DNA of 25,670 nucleotides from AC-9 sp051984395 (GTDB taxonomy: Bacteria; Actinomycetota; Acidimicrobiia; Acidimicrobiales; AC-9), in assembly GCA_051984395.1 (NCBI GenBank), contig JBPYEZ010000053.1, positions 1 to 25,670 on the forward strand, in the 5' to 3' direction. The position numbers were made by a program, and so were the translations under genes. Within the stretch, counting starts at the first letter, position 1, and the number at the start of each line of letters is the position of its first letter. The notes beneath the pieces are model-generated. The model saw nothing but the letters and a program-made list of their open reading frames with translations. It did not search any database and was not told the DNA's origin. Positions 1 through 6,838 of this stretch are shown piece by piece.

Positions 1-861
1 TCGCAATCGGCCGTGGCCCGGCCGCGCAACATCGTGTTCGGTCACCTCCTCGGCGCCATCGCCGGCTACGTGTCCCTGCTCGCCTTCGGGCTGGGACACT
101 CCCCCTCGGTGCTGGCCGGCGGCCTCACCGTCTCCCGGATCGGAGCTGCCGCCCTGTCGATCGCGTTGACCTCCGGGGCGATGATCGCCCTCAGGGCCGA
201 GCACGGCCCGGCCGGGGCCACCACCCTGATCGTCAGCCTCGGCTTCATGACCACCCTCGGCTCCCTCGGGCTGCTCATGGCCGGCGTCGTCGGCCTGGCG
301 GCCGAAGGTGTCCTCATCGACCGCCTGGTGGGCCTGCGTCTGCCCTTCTGGTCGGGAGCTGGGTCCGACCGCCGGTCGACAGCACCCCTCGCCGTCCCTC
401 GCGGTTTGCGGGCGCTGCCGCCCGCCGGAGAGGTGACGAACGGCCACGGAGGACCGGTGAACGACGGGCGCCGTCGACCGGACCGCCGATCCTCGAGCCT
501 GCCCTCCTGGCTCATCGGACCGGGCGAGGGGAGGCGGCTGCAACTCGGTGGAGAGGACTGCACGGTGAAGGTCCAGGATGCGCACGCAGGAGCGGGCTAT
601 TCCGTGCTCGAGGTCGCCTTGATGCCGGGAGTGCCGACCACGCTCGTGCACGCCCACTACGACTTCGCCGAGAGCTATTACGTCCTGGAGGGCGAGGTGG
701 AAGCCGAGGTGGGAGCCGACCGGGTACGGGTCGGTGCGGGTTCGACACTCTGCCTGCCGGTCGGGGCCTCGCACCTTCTGACTGCGACCGGGCGCAGGCC
801 GGCTCGGTGCCTCTGCATCACCGACCGGGCCCGTCACTCCGACCTCGAGTTCCTTCCGTGA
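1..861 (+). CDS. HPP-family membrane protein fused in frame to a C-terminal cupin domain (5' partial)
   Basis: The frame is open at the left edge, so the N-terminus is missing. Residues about 4-115, counted from base 1, are hydrophobic and include PRNIVFGHLLGAIAGY, which resembles the central part of HPP-family integral membrane proteins. A Gly/Arg/Pro-rich linker of about 60 residues follows. Residues about 190-280 form a cupin-2 barrel with metal-ligand spacing H217-x-H219-x4-E224 and a following Gly. I infer a membrane protein with a cytosolic small-molecule- or metal-binding cupin. The substrate is unknown. There is no stop between the two parts, but in-frame GTG codons at 433 and 457 each follow purine-rich stretches (GGAGAGG and GGAGGA), so the cupin may also be made as a separate protein. 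The stop is TGA at 859-861. The cupin call is firm and the HPP call is good. Confidence 0.75.
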   Translation, partial: SQSAVARPRNIVFGHLLGAIAGYVSLLAFGLGHSPSVLAGGLTVSRIGAAALSIALTSGAMIALRAEHGPAGATTLIVSLGFMTTLGSLGLLMAGVVGLAAEGVLIDRLVGLRLPFWSGAGSDRRSTAPLAVPRGLRALPPAGEVTNGHGGPVNDGRRRPDRRSSSLPSWLIGPGEGRRLQLGGEDCTVKVQDAHAGAGYSVLEVALMPGVPTTLVHAHYDFAESYYVLEGEVEAEVGADRVRVGAGSTLCLPVGASHLLTATGRRPARCLCITDRARHSDLEFLP

Positions 862-895
862 CACGACCTGGTCAGGGCGCCGGTACCTCGCCGGT

Positions 896-901
896 TAGAT
901 T
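896..901 (+). promoter_or_regulatory. -10 box for leaderless arsC-like gene
   Basis: TAGATT fits TANNNT and ends 6 nt before the GTG start at 908. No Shine-Dalgarno sequence precedes that GTG. The spacing places the transcription start at the initiation codon. No convincing -35 is seen. Confidence 0.5.
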
Positions 902-907
902 CGCGTC

Positions 908-1255
908 GTGGATGACGTCTGCGTCTGGTTCAATCCGGGTTGCTCCAAGTGCCGGAGCGCCCGCGACCTCCTGGAGGAACGTGGCGTCGAAGCCGACTAC
1001 TTCCGCTACCTCGACCGGCCTCCCACTCGCGCCGACATCGAGCGGGTGATGCAAGTGACCGGCATCGACGAGCCCAGGGCCATGATGCGCACCGGCGAGC
1101 AGCTCTACCAGGAGCTCGGCCTCGACGAGGCCGACCGGGACACCCTGATCGACGCCATGGTCGACCACCCGATCCTGATCGAACGTCCCATCGTCATCCG
1201 CGGGGAGCGCGGCGTCGTGGCCCGGCCGCCGGAGAGGCTCCTCGATCTGCTCTGA
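908..1255 (+). CDS. arsC: ArsC/Spx-family (glutaredoxin-dependent arsenate reductase-like) protein
   Basis: This 115-residue thioredoxin-fold protein matches the ArsC family along its whole length. The N-terminal loop NPGCSKCR places the nucleophilic Cys at residue 12 with Arg at 16 (C-x3-R), as in ArsC. The middle has the family pattern R-AMMRTGEQLYQELGL, the HPILIERPIVI segment carries the anion-binding Arg at 93, and a further Arg lies at 106. Family members reduce arsenate to arsenite with glutathione/glutaredoxin, though many close relatives have no proven arsenate activity. An extra Cys at 15 (C-S-K-C) could allow an intramolecular disulfide. No arsB, arsR or acr3 is nearby, so the arsenic role is uncertain. 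GTG was chosen because the motif block begins right after it and a -10 box sits 6 nt upstream. Confidence 0.85.
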   Translation: MDDVCVWFNPGCSKCRSARDLLEERGVEADYFRYLDRPPTRADIERVMQVTGIDEPRAMMRTGEQLYQELGLDEADRDTLIDAMVDHPILIERPIVIRGERGVVARPPERLLDLL

Positions 1256-1289
1256 GGCTCGACTCGGGCTGAGGCGGGGGACGGACGGC

Positions 1290-1889
1290 CTAGCCGGTTG
1301 ATGGCGGGTCGGGAAGCGGCAGGGGGCAGGCACCGCCCAGCGCGTCCGTCGTGGCCGGATCCACGTCGGTGAGGAACGTGGCGTGGAACCTGTTGATCAG
1401 ATTGGCCACACCCACGGTGAAGCACAGCTCCATCAGCTTCTGGCGGGAGAGGAACGCGGACAGCTCGGCGTACAGGGCGTCGTCGATCGGCTCGAGGCGG
1501 CTCGAGCGTCGGGCGTAGCGAACGATCGCCTGCTCTTCCTCGGAGTACAGGTCAGGTGGCAAGGGGTCGTCGGCGATGTGAGCCAGCTGGGCTTCGTCCA
1601 GTCCGGCGCTCCGACCGAGCACCACATGGGTGGGCACTCAGTAATGGCAGTCGTTGACGACCGAGGCGCCGAGGTAGGCAAGCTCGCGCTGGGCCGGGGT
1701 CAAGCTGTTGTTGGCGTAGGCCACGCTGAGGAACCCGAGGAGACCCTGCATTGCCTCCGGGTGGTTGGCGACGGCCTGAATGACTGCGAAGTCACGGCCG
1801 GCGACGGCACGCATCGCCCGTAGGAGCTCGACCGCTCTCGGGTCGGCGTCCGGGTCGTCGGGGTCGACCAGTGGGAGGCGTCCCATCAC
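1290..1889 (-). CDS. AhpD-like / carboxymuconolactone-decarboxylase-family selenoprotein (UGA at 1638-1640 read as Sec)
   Basis: Two abutting segments of one reading frame (83 and 115 codons) are separated by a single TGA, giving 199 residues if it is decoded. The TGA falls at the second catalytic position of the AhpD motif: C81-H-Y-U84-V-P-T-H88, with Glu at 69. The E-x11-C-x2-C-x3-H spacing equals that of AhpD (Glu118, Cys130, Cys133, His137 in the Mycobacterium enzyme). Sequence on both sides is typical of the family, for example LTPAQRELAYLGASVVNDCHY before and a helical LYSEEEQAIVRYAR region after. A SECIS-like hairpin lies 14 nt beyond the UGA. AhpD-like selenoproteins with this kind of CxxU centre are known. 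The likely role is thiol peroxidase or disulfide reductase activity. The start is GTG at 1889 or ATG at 1886; TAGTCT at 1899-1904 is a possible -10. A nonsense mutation or sequencing error is the alternative. No Sec machinery is in the window. Confidence 0.8.
1605..1623 (-). promoter_or_regulatory. Bacterial SECIS element
   Basis: In the minus-strand mRNA, nucleotides 15-33 after the UGA form stem GGUGCUC / GAGCGCC (7 bp, one G-U) closed by loop GGUCG. The loop contains GGUC, the same tetranucleotide as the SelB-binding loop of E. coli fdhF. The first loop base is at +22 after UGA, against +19 in fdhF by my count and within the 16-37 nt range usually given for bacterial SECIS elements. The element lies inside coding sequence, as is normal in bacteria. 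Confidence 0.75.
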
Positions 1890-1998
1890 CGACGCGACAG
1901 ACTACTCACGGGGAGAGCCTGTCTGGTGAGCGCAGAGGAGTGACGAGTGTGGTGACTACGGAGATCACGTCCGCCGGTGCGGCCCGAGCTCGGCTGAC

Positions 1999-2403
1999 GT
2001 GCTGACCCCGGCCGTCGACAGCGTCCGGCTCTTCCTCCACGTCCTCGCTGCCACCGTGTGGGTGGGCGGGCAGCTCACGCTCGCCGGACTGGTCCCTGGG
2101 CTGCGCGCCCTCGGTGCCGACGTCCCGTCGACCGTGGCCCGTCGCTTCGGTCGTATCGCCTGGCCGGCGTTCGCCCTCCTGGTCGGGACCGGCATCTGGA
2201 ACGTGATCGCGGTGCAACCCTCTCACCAGTCGGGCTCGTGGCGGGTGACGCTGTGGATCAAGCTCGCGGTCGTGGCCCTGTCGGGCGTGTCCGCCTGGCT
2301 CCACGGCCGGGCGCGCTCGCGGCGGGGCCTGGCGGCGTGGGGGGCGATCAGCGGGCTGACCGCCATGGCTGCACTGCTGCTCGGGGTGCTGCTCGAGGGG
2401 TGA
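1999..2403 (+). CDS. Small CopD-like integral membrane protein
   Basis: The protein has 134 residues and about four transmembrane helices. The first helix, VRLFLHVLAATVWVGGQLTL, carries the His and WVGG pattern seen in CopD-type domains, and the rest (FALLVGTGIWNV, WIKLAVVALSG, AAWGAISGLTAMAALLLGVLL) fits small single-domain relatives of that family. CopD proteins are linked to copper handling, and His in helices 1 and 3 may bind metal or heme, but function here is inference. The gene is divergent from the AhpD-like selenoprotein across about 110 bp that must hold both promoters. The GTG start at 1999 has no strong ribosome-binding site and was chosen because the first helix begins soon after it. 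Confidence 0.6.
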   Translation: MLTPAVDSVRLFLHVLAATVWVGGQLTLAGLVPGLRALGADVPSTVARRFGRIAWPAFALLVGTGIWNVIAVQPSHQSGSWRVTLWIKLAVVALSGVSAWLHGRARSRRGLAAWGAISGLTAMAALLLGVLLEG

Positions 2404-2481
2404 CGTCGGCACCGAGCGCGGCCCTCCGCCCGGCGGCCAATGTGGGGCTTCGTATGACCTGTGCTGGGGTAATGACGGTCC

Positions 2482-3300
2482 ATGGCTGAGACTCGGCTGG
2501 ACCGCCACGTCTGGGCTCCGGTCCTCACGGTCGGCGTGATCCTGTTCGTCGCCGACCAGCAGACCCTGATCGCCACCCGGGATCCGAACTTCGTTCCGTC
2601 CGTCATCCTGCTCGGGGCCATCGTCGTGCCCGCGGCGTTCGTGGCCTTCGTGTACGGCAGGCGTCTGCCGTATGACATACCCGTCGGTATCGTCCTGGGC
2701 ACGGCCCTGCTCGGAGGTGTGATCGGCACGATCGTCGCCGGCGTGGTGGAGTTCAGCACACTGCGGCACCTCGGGGTCCTCCCGCTGTTTGGGGTCGGCG
2801 TCATCGAGGAGGCCGCCAAGCTCATCGTGCCCCTGGCGGTGCTTCTCCTGTTCCGGTACCGGCGGCCTGCCGACGGGATCATCGTGGGAGTGGCCTCGGG
2901 TGCCGGCTTTGCGGCTCTCGAGACGATGGGTTATGCGTTCGTCGCGCTCGGGCGTACGCACGGGAACGTGTCGGCGGTCGCGCATCTGCTGGTGCTCCGC
3001 GGGCTGCTCAGCCCTGCCAGTCACATGGCGTGGACGGGCGTGGCGGCTGCCGCCCTGTGGTCCGCTGCCTCCACCGGCTGGTCGTGGCCAGGCCTGCGCC
3101 GCTTCATCGCCATCTTCGTGATCGTGGCGTCGCTCCACGCTCTGTGGGATGGCCTCACGAACCTGGCGGGCTTCGCCGTGATCGCCGGCGTGAGCTTTGG
3201 TCTGCTGGCGTGGATCACACACAAGGCTGCCATTGGGGAGAACGTTCTCCGTCAACCCGAGCCGCCGAGGAGGCCGCTCACCGCCACGCGGCCCCGGTAG
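2482..3300 (+). CDS. PrsW-family intramembrane metalloprotease
   Basis: This is a polytopic membrane protein of 272 residues with about eight hydrophobic segments. It has the conserved PrsW/YhfE motifs in order: EEAAK at 109-113, AALETMGYAF with Glu at 147, SHMAW with His at 181, and HALWDG with His at 219. These Glu and His residues are the presumed metal site of PrsW (PF13367), a relative of CAAX proteases. The B. subtilis PrsW cleaves the anti-sigma factor RsiW, and others are uncharacterised. No anti-sigma/sigma pair is adjacent, so the substrate is unknown. ATG at 2482 directly precedes the charged N-terminal stretch and the first helix. The next gene is only about 80 bp downstream on the same strand. 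Confidence 0.85.
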   Translation: MAETRLDRHVWAPVLTVGVILFVADQQTLIATRDPNFVPSVILLGAIVVPAAFVAFVYGRRLPYDIPVGIVLGTALLGGVIGTIVAGVVEFSTLRHLGVLPLFGVGVIEEAAKLIVPLAVLLLFRYRRPADGIIVGVASGAGFAALETMGYAFVALGRTHGNVSAVAHLLVLRGLLSPASHMAWTGVAAAALWSAASTGWSWPGLRRFIAIFVIVASLHALWDGLTNLAGFAVIAGVSFGLLAWITHKAAIGENVLRQPEPPRRPLTATRPR

Positions 3301-3383
3301 CGTTGACGCTGCGACGACGCTGACAAGATCGGGCTGTCCGATGGCGACGGGCGGCCTCGTCATGAGCCGACGGGGAGTGTGAG

Positions 3384-4295
3384 CTGAGCTTTCTCTTCGC
3401 CCTTCTGGCGGCGTTCTCGAACGCCTTCAACCTCGTGTCGCAGCACGTCGCCAGCATCTCGGCGCCCCCCGGCCGACGGCCGTGGCAACTGGCGCGGTAT
3501 CTCATCAGCAATCCCCTGTGGGTCCTCGGAGCCGTCGCCCTGCTCGGCGCGTTCGTCTTCCAGGCGGTGGCGCTCCATCTCGGAGAGCTCTCCGTCGTCC
3601 AACCCCTCCTCGTGAGCGAGCTCATCTTCGCCCTCCTCCTGCGCCGGGTATGGATCGGCCAGGACGTCTCCCCGTCGGCCTGGGGTTCCGCCGCGCTCAT
3701 GTGTCTCGGTCTTGCCGTGTTCATCGTGATGGCCGAGCCGCGAGGGGGCGGGCCGAACCCGACCTCGCTGGCCTGGCTCTCGGCGGTCCTCACCATGTCG
3801 GCGTTGGCCGCGGCGCTGGCGGCGCTCGCTCGCACCGGGTCGCCGGCGCGCCGCGCCGCGCTCTACGGGGCGTCCTCATCGGTCGTGTGGGCCCTCGAGG
3901 CCACCTTCATCAAGGCCACCACCGACAGCCTCGCCGCCAGCGGGGTCGTCGCCACCCTGGCCCGATGGGAGCCCTATGCCCTGGTGGTCGGGGGCATCTG
4001 CGGGACGATCCTCGTGCAGGCCGCGCTCCACGTCGGGCCGTTGAGCGCGTCCCAACCCCTCATCGTCGCCGTCGATCCCTTCGTCAGCATCGTCCTCAGC
4101 GTGTGGCTGTTCAGAGAGCGGTTCACCGACGACCCCGCCGAGATCGCGGTGGGAAGCGTCGCCTTCGTGGTCATGGCGATCGGCATCGTGCTCGTCACCA
4201 GGACGGCAGGTCCGGTGGCCGCCCGCCCCGTCACCCAGCCGACCGCTCCGCTGACCCCGGAGGTGGGCCGAGAAGGTGGGAGACGACCCGACTGA
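3384..4295 (+). CDS. DMT/EamA-like permease, probable CTG start
   Basis: This is a membrane protein of about 303 residues with around nine or ten hydrophobic segments in two related halves, typical of the drug/metabolite transporter superfamily. Features include a first helix LSFLFALLAAFSNAFNLVSQ, then VLGAVALLGAFVFQAVAL, LSVVQPLLVSELIFALLL and, in the second half, LSASQPLIVAVDPFVSIVLS; the two PLL/PLI-V segments are the repeated DMT motif. The first ATG/GTG-type start in frame is GTG at 3435, which would remove the whole first helix. CTG at 3384 restores it and lies 6 nt after GGGGAG (3372-3377), and a stop in frame at 3363-3365 rules out a much longer form. The substrate cannot be deduced. 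The toxin-antitoxin pair begins 47 bp downstream with its own promoter. Confidence 0.7.
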   Translation: MSFLFALLAAFSNAFNLVSQHVASISAPPGRRPWQLARYLISNPLWVLGAVALLGAFVFQAVALHLGELSVVQPLLVSELIFALLLRRVWIGQDVSPSAWGSAALMCLGLAVFIVMAEPRGGGPNPTSLAWLSAVLTMSALAAALAALARTGSPARRAALYGASSSVVWALEATFIKATTDSLAASGVVATLARWEPYALVVGGICGTILVQAALHVGPLSASQPLIVAVDPFVSIVLSVWLFRERFTDDPAEIAVGSVAFVVMAIGIVLVTRTAGPVAARPVTQPTAPLTPEVGREGGRRPD

Positions 4296-4306
4296 AGAGC
4301 ACCCCG

Positions 4307-4325
4307 GCTGTAGACGCTGTAGACT
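4307..4325 (+). promoter_or_regulatory. Tandem 9-bp direct repeat overlapping the toxin-antitoxin promoter
   Basis: GCTGTAGAC occurs twice back to back (4307-4315 and 4316-4324). The second copy contributes the -10 box TAGACT (4320-4325), placing the transcript start near 4332, just before the GGGAGG ribosome-binding site at 4332-4337. Direct repeats over a -10 box upstream of an antitoxin suggest an autoregulatory operator. This is inferred. Confidence 0.45.
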
Positions 4326-4342
4326 CTCCTTGGGAGGTGCGA

Positions 4343-4888
4343 ATGCCGGCCACGGTTGCCCACGCCATCAAGGTGCTGGAGGAGCGTTCCGGCCAGGACG
4401 CGGCCCTGGCCGAGACGGTCGTGTTCCTGGCCGCCGAGGCGGAGGGCCCGGAGGGACCCTTCGATCGGCCCGCCGCCAGCGTCCTCGAGGCGGCGGCACG
4501 GGTCAACGCCCGTCGTCAGCGTGAGCGGCGGGAGGAGGCGGTCAGCGGAGCGCTCCCGACCGCTGCGGTGGTGGAGCTCCTCGGCTCGGTCGGCGATCGC
4601 AAGGGCGTCGACCGCCGACGCCGGCGGGGGCAGCTGCTCGGGTGGAGGGCTGGGGGACGGACGCTGCACCCCGCCTGGCAGTTCGATCCCCGGCGCGGCG
4701 ACACCCGTCCGGGCCTCTCGACGGTGCTCGAGGCGCTGTCCGAGGTCGCCCCCGATCCCCAGGCGGCCGATGCGCTCATGCGGGCGCCGCGAGAGGATCT
4801 CGACGGGCGGACACTGGCCGATCTCCTCGCCGCCGGCAGGATCGAGACCGTGCTCCGCCTCGTCCGGGCGGCGCAGGACCAGTCCTGA
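4343..4888 (+). CDS. Antitoxin-like protein of a RES-type toxin-antitoxin pair (Xre/MbcA/ParS-like)
   Basis: The protein has 181 residues. The C-terminal 70 residues resemble the MbcA/ParS toxin-binding domain: a GRTLHPAWQFD block (family pattern GR-L-PA-QFD), then GLSTVLEALSEVAPDPQAADALM, then DGRTLADLLAAGRIETVLRLV, a helix that often caps the RES active site. Upstream, PTAAVVELLGSVGDRKGVDRRRRRGQLLG fits a degenerate helix-turn-helix of the kind these antitoxins use for autoregulation. The N-terminal 80 residues are charged and helical and I do not recognise them. ATG at 4343 follows GGGAGG by 5 nt. The stop overlaps the start of the RES gene, so the two are translationally coupled. The expected role is neutralising the toxin and repressing the operon. 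Confidence 0.75.
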   Translation: MPATVAHAIKVLEERSGQDAALAETVVFLAAEAEGPEGPFDRPAASVLEAAARVNARRQRERREEAVSGALPTAAVVELLGSVGDRKGVDRRRRRGQLLGWRAGGRTLHPAWQFDPRRGDTRPGLSTVLEALSEVAPDPQAADALMRAPREDLDGRTLADLLAAGRIETVLRLVRAAQDQS

Positions 4889-5490
4889 CCGACTTCCCGG
4901 AACGGCGACCACCGGGACTGCGCCTCACGCCGAACAGGGGCACGTGGTGGCGGATCGACGCAGCTCGCCCCGAGGACTGGTCCTGGCTTGCCTTCCCCTC
5001 GCCGAGGGGCCGCTTCGATCCGGTGTCGGGTCGGTTCCGGGTCCGCTACGCCGCCAACCGCGCCGCCGCTGCCGCACGGGAGCGCTTCCCCGCCCGGACG
5101 CTGACCGACGCCGACGGCGAGCTGTGGCTCGTGCGCCTGGATGCCATGCCTGCCGGGCTGCGCCTCACCCACCAGTCCACCCTGGACGCGCTGGGCCTCG
5201 ACGACCGGGTGAGCACCGGGCGCCTCGACGTCGACAGGCGGCGTCGTGCCGACCCCCTGCTCGACACGTGTGGCCGACTGGTGGACGCCGTGTACGACTG
5301 GTGGGACGGCCGTCCGCCTCCTCTGGTCTATCGGACCCGCACCATGCCCGAGGTGGGCAGGACGATCGCGTTCACGGAGTGGACCTCGCCACGGATGGTG
5401 TCAGCTGGTCGCCTGCGGGACGCGACGGCGCTGCACACCTACCTGGTCCTGGGCGCGGGGTTCACGGTGCCGGAGAGCTGGCTCCGATAA
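4885..5490 (+). CDS. RES-domain toxin (probable NAD+-degrading), start CTG overlapping antitoxin stop
   Basis: The protein has 201 residues if begun at CTG 4885. It has the RES fold signature: W-R-I early (WWRID at 21-25), RGRFDP (41-46) supplying the conserved Arg, FRVRYAANRAAAAARERF (51-68) with the conserved Tyr and the Glu of ARERF, and a later TEWTSP segment that may hold the Ser of the Arg-Glu-Ser set. Family members such as MbcT and the ParT/Res toxins act on NAD+. No ATG or GTG fits upstream of the domain; the first internal Met is at 5146, inside the fold. CTG 4885 gives a CTGA overlap with the antitoxin stop and follows AGGA by 6 nt. Some RES proteins are not toxins, so the toxic role is inferred from the pairing. 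Confidence 0.75.
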   Translation: MTDFPERRPPGLRLTPNRGTWWRIDAARPEDWSWLAFPSPRGRFDPVSGRFRVRYAANRAAAAARERFPARTLTDADGELWLVRLDAMPAGLRLTHQSTLDALGLDDRVSTGRLDVDRRRRADPLLDTCGRLVDAVYDWWDGRPPPLVYRTRTMPEVGRTIAFTEWTSPRMVSAGRLRDATALHTYLVLGAGFTVPESWLR

Positions 5491-5517
5491 TCCCGGTACG
5501 GTCGCACTCGCCAGCCA

Positions 5518-5523
5518 TACAGT
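5518..5523 (+). promoter_or_regulatory. -10 box for leaderless methyltransferase gene
   Basis: TACAGT ends 7 nt before ATG 5531, which has no Shine-Dalgarno sequence. The spacing suits a leaderless mRNA. Confidence 0.45.
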
Positions 5524-5530
5524 CGTCGCC

Positions 5531-6097
5531 ATGAACGAGGCGCACCTTCAGTTCCTGGCCAGTCCCGAATGGGCGCAGATGCTGGAGACCGAGCTCCTGC
5601 CGTGGGCGCTCGGGGTGGCGAACCTCGGTGACGACGTGCTCGAGGTCGGGCCGGGGCCGGGACTGACGACCGATCTCCTGCGACGGCGGACGTCGAGGGT
5701 GACCGCGGTGGAGGTCGATGCGGACCTGGCGACGGCGCTGGCGGCGAGACTGAAGGGCACCAACGTGGAGGTCGTCCACGCCGACGCCAGCGACTCCGGC
5801 CTCCCGGCGAACCGGTTCTCGGCCGCGACCTGCTTCACCATGCTCCATCACGTCCCCTCCGTCGAGATCCAGGATCGGTTGTTCGCCGAGGTGCACCGCG
5901 TCCTTCGTCCGTTGGGATCCTTCATCGGCAGCGACTCGGTCGACTCCGAGTGGCTGCGTGAGCTCCACGCAGACGACGTCTTCGTCCCTGTCGACCCCGA
6001 CACACTGGGCGCGCGGCTCGTGGCCGCCGGCTTCAGCGCGGTCGACATGGAGGTTCTGGACTACAAGGTCCGCTTCAGCGCGGCCAAGTCCAGCTGA
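5531..6097 (+). CDS. Class I SAM-dependent methyltransferase (small)
   Basis: The protein has 188 residues. Motif I is VLEVGPGPG (36-44), followed by an acidic residue at the end of the second strand (VTAVEVD, 58-63), motif II/III-like VEVVHADASD, and the FTMLHHVP plus VLRPLGSFIGSD segments that mark the Rossmann-type methyltransferase core with its LR-GG-like turn. The acceptor is unknown. The N-terminal segment FLASPEWAQMLETELLPWAL recurs in a group of actinobacterial methyltransferases of unknown substrate. It follows the RES gene by 40 bp but has its own -10 box. Its 3' end lies within a strong inverted repeat shared with the convergent gene. Confidence 0.85.
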   Translation: MNEAHLQFLASPEWAQMLETELLPWALGVANLGDDVLEVGPGPGLTTDLLRRRTSRVTAVEVDADLATALAARLKGTNVEVVHADASDSGLPANRFSAATCFTMLHHVPSVEIQDRLFAEVHRVLRPLGSFIGSDSVDSEWLRELHADDVFVPVDPDTLGARLVAAGFSAVDMEVLDYKVRFSAAKSS

Positions 6098-6104
6098 AGC
6101 GGAC
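6068..6104. terminator. Inverted repeat at convergent gene ends, probable bidirectional terminator
   Basis: GTCCGCTTCAGC (6068-6079) and GCTGAAGCGGAC (6093-6104) are perfect 12-bp complements around a 13-nt loop. The repeat covers the stop of the methyltransferase (6095-6097) and touches the stop of the opposing gene (6104-6106). There is no U-tract on either side, so it may stop or stabilise transcripts without being a classical intrinsic terminator. Confidence 0.6.
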
Positions 6105-6736
6105 TAGAACCTCGATCCCCAGTGGCCGTCGAAGCGTTGGCGATGATGTCGGCCGAGCCGGAGGGCGACCAGGACGAGCAGCACGAGGGGCAGGGCTGGC
6201 ACCAACCACATGTGGAGGGCGAGGGCCAGCACCGCCACCGCGATGAGAATCCCGCCACCGGGAAACGCCGGGTACCTGCGGGCGGGGAGCGGCTGCCACC
6301 GGTTGGCGGGCTCCAGGGCGGCGGGCCGCGGGTGCCCAGGGATGTCGTCGACGAGCCGATCGAGGTCCCGGAGGTAGCGGGCCGAGTACACCTCGCCCAG
6401 CCGCTCCTCGAACTCGTCGAGGGTGAGGTAGCCCGCGCCGGTCGCTTCCCGAAGCAGCGTGACCGCCCGGTCGCGGTCGGCGTGCGAGGCCCGTAGCCGA
6501 CCCTCGTCGGCGTGCCACTGCGGCCGTCCCCATCGGACCGGCGGGCTGGCCAGGCTCGCCGTCGGCCAGCGGTGGGGTGGTGCGTCGAGCCGGGCGTGCC
6601 GGCGACGGGCCAGCCACAGTCCCACCGCCATCAGCGCCGCGATGAGCAGGATGGCGCCGTAGCCCGCCAAGAGCTCGAGCGTGGCGCCCATCCCTGCTTG
6701 GTGCCAACCAGGTTGGCTGAACCAGTCAGGACCCAT
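6104..6736 (-). CDS. DUF1707 (SHOCT-like) membrane protein
   Basis: The protein has 210 residues. There is a transmembrane helix at about 22-43, an Arg-rich cytosolic segment, a DUF1707 domain at 81-132 (LRASHADRDRAVTLLREA, then GYLTLDEFEERL, then YSARYLRDLDRLVDDIP), and a C-terminal pair of hydrophobic helices at about 162-193. DUF1707 is common in actinobacterial membrane proteins, and its role is thought to be oligomerisation or regulation of envelope processes. ATG 6736 was chosen over an upstream in-frame start because AGGAGG sits 6 nt before it and it begins the conserved part. No partner gene is evident. Confidence 0.8.
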   Translation of the reverse strand: MGPDWFSQPGWHQAGMGATLELLAGYGAILLIAALMAVGLWLARRRHARLDAPPHRWPTASLASPPVRWGRPQWHADEGRLRASHADRDRAVTLLREATGAGYLTLDEFEERLGEVYSARYLRDLDRLVDDIPGHPRPAALEPANRWQPLPARRYPAFPGGGILIAVAVLALALHMWLVPALPLVLLVLVALRLGRHHRQRFDGHWGSRF

Positions 6737-6838
6737 GCCCGCCTCCTGCAACCGGCCGGTCTCGCCGACCGGCCTTCTCGCCACCCTATCCTGCCCCAAT
6801 CGGCGCAGCTCTGGCAGGCCGACCGGCGACCGGTGCGC

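Noticed and set aside
1290..1889. Treating the AhpD-like locus as a pseudogene or as two genes with restart at GTG 1637
   Set aside because: The TGA replaces precisely the redox Cys, both halves keep family character, and a SECIS-like hairpin follows at the right distance.
1906..3363. Long minus-strand open frame of 485 residues
   Set aside because: It is antisense to the CopD-like and PrsW genes. Its composition is low-complexity Arg/Gly/Pro/His with no recognisable domain, typical of a high-GC shadow frame.
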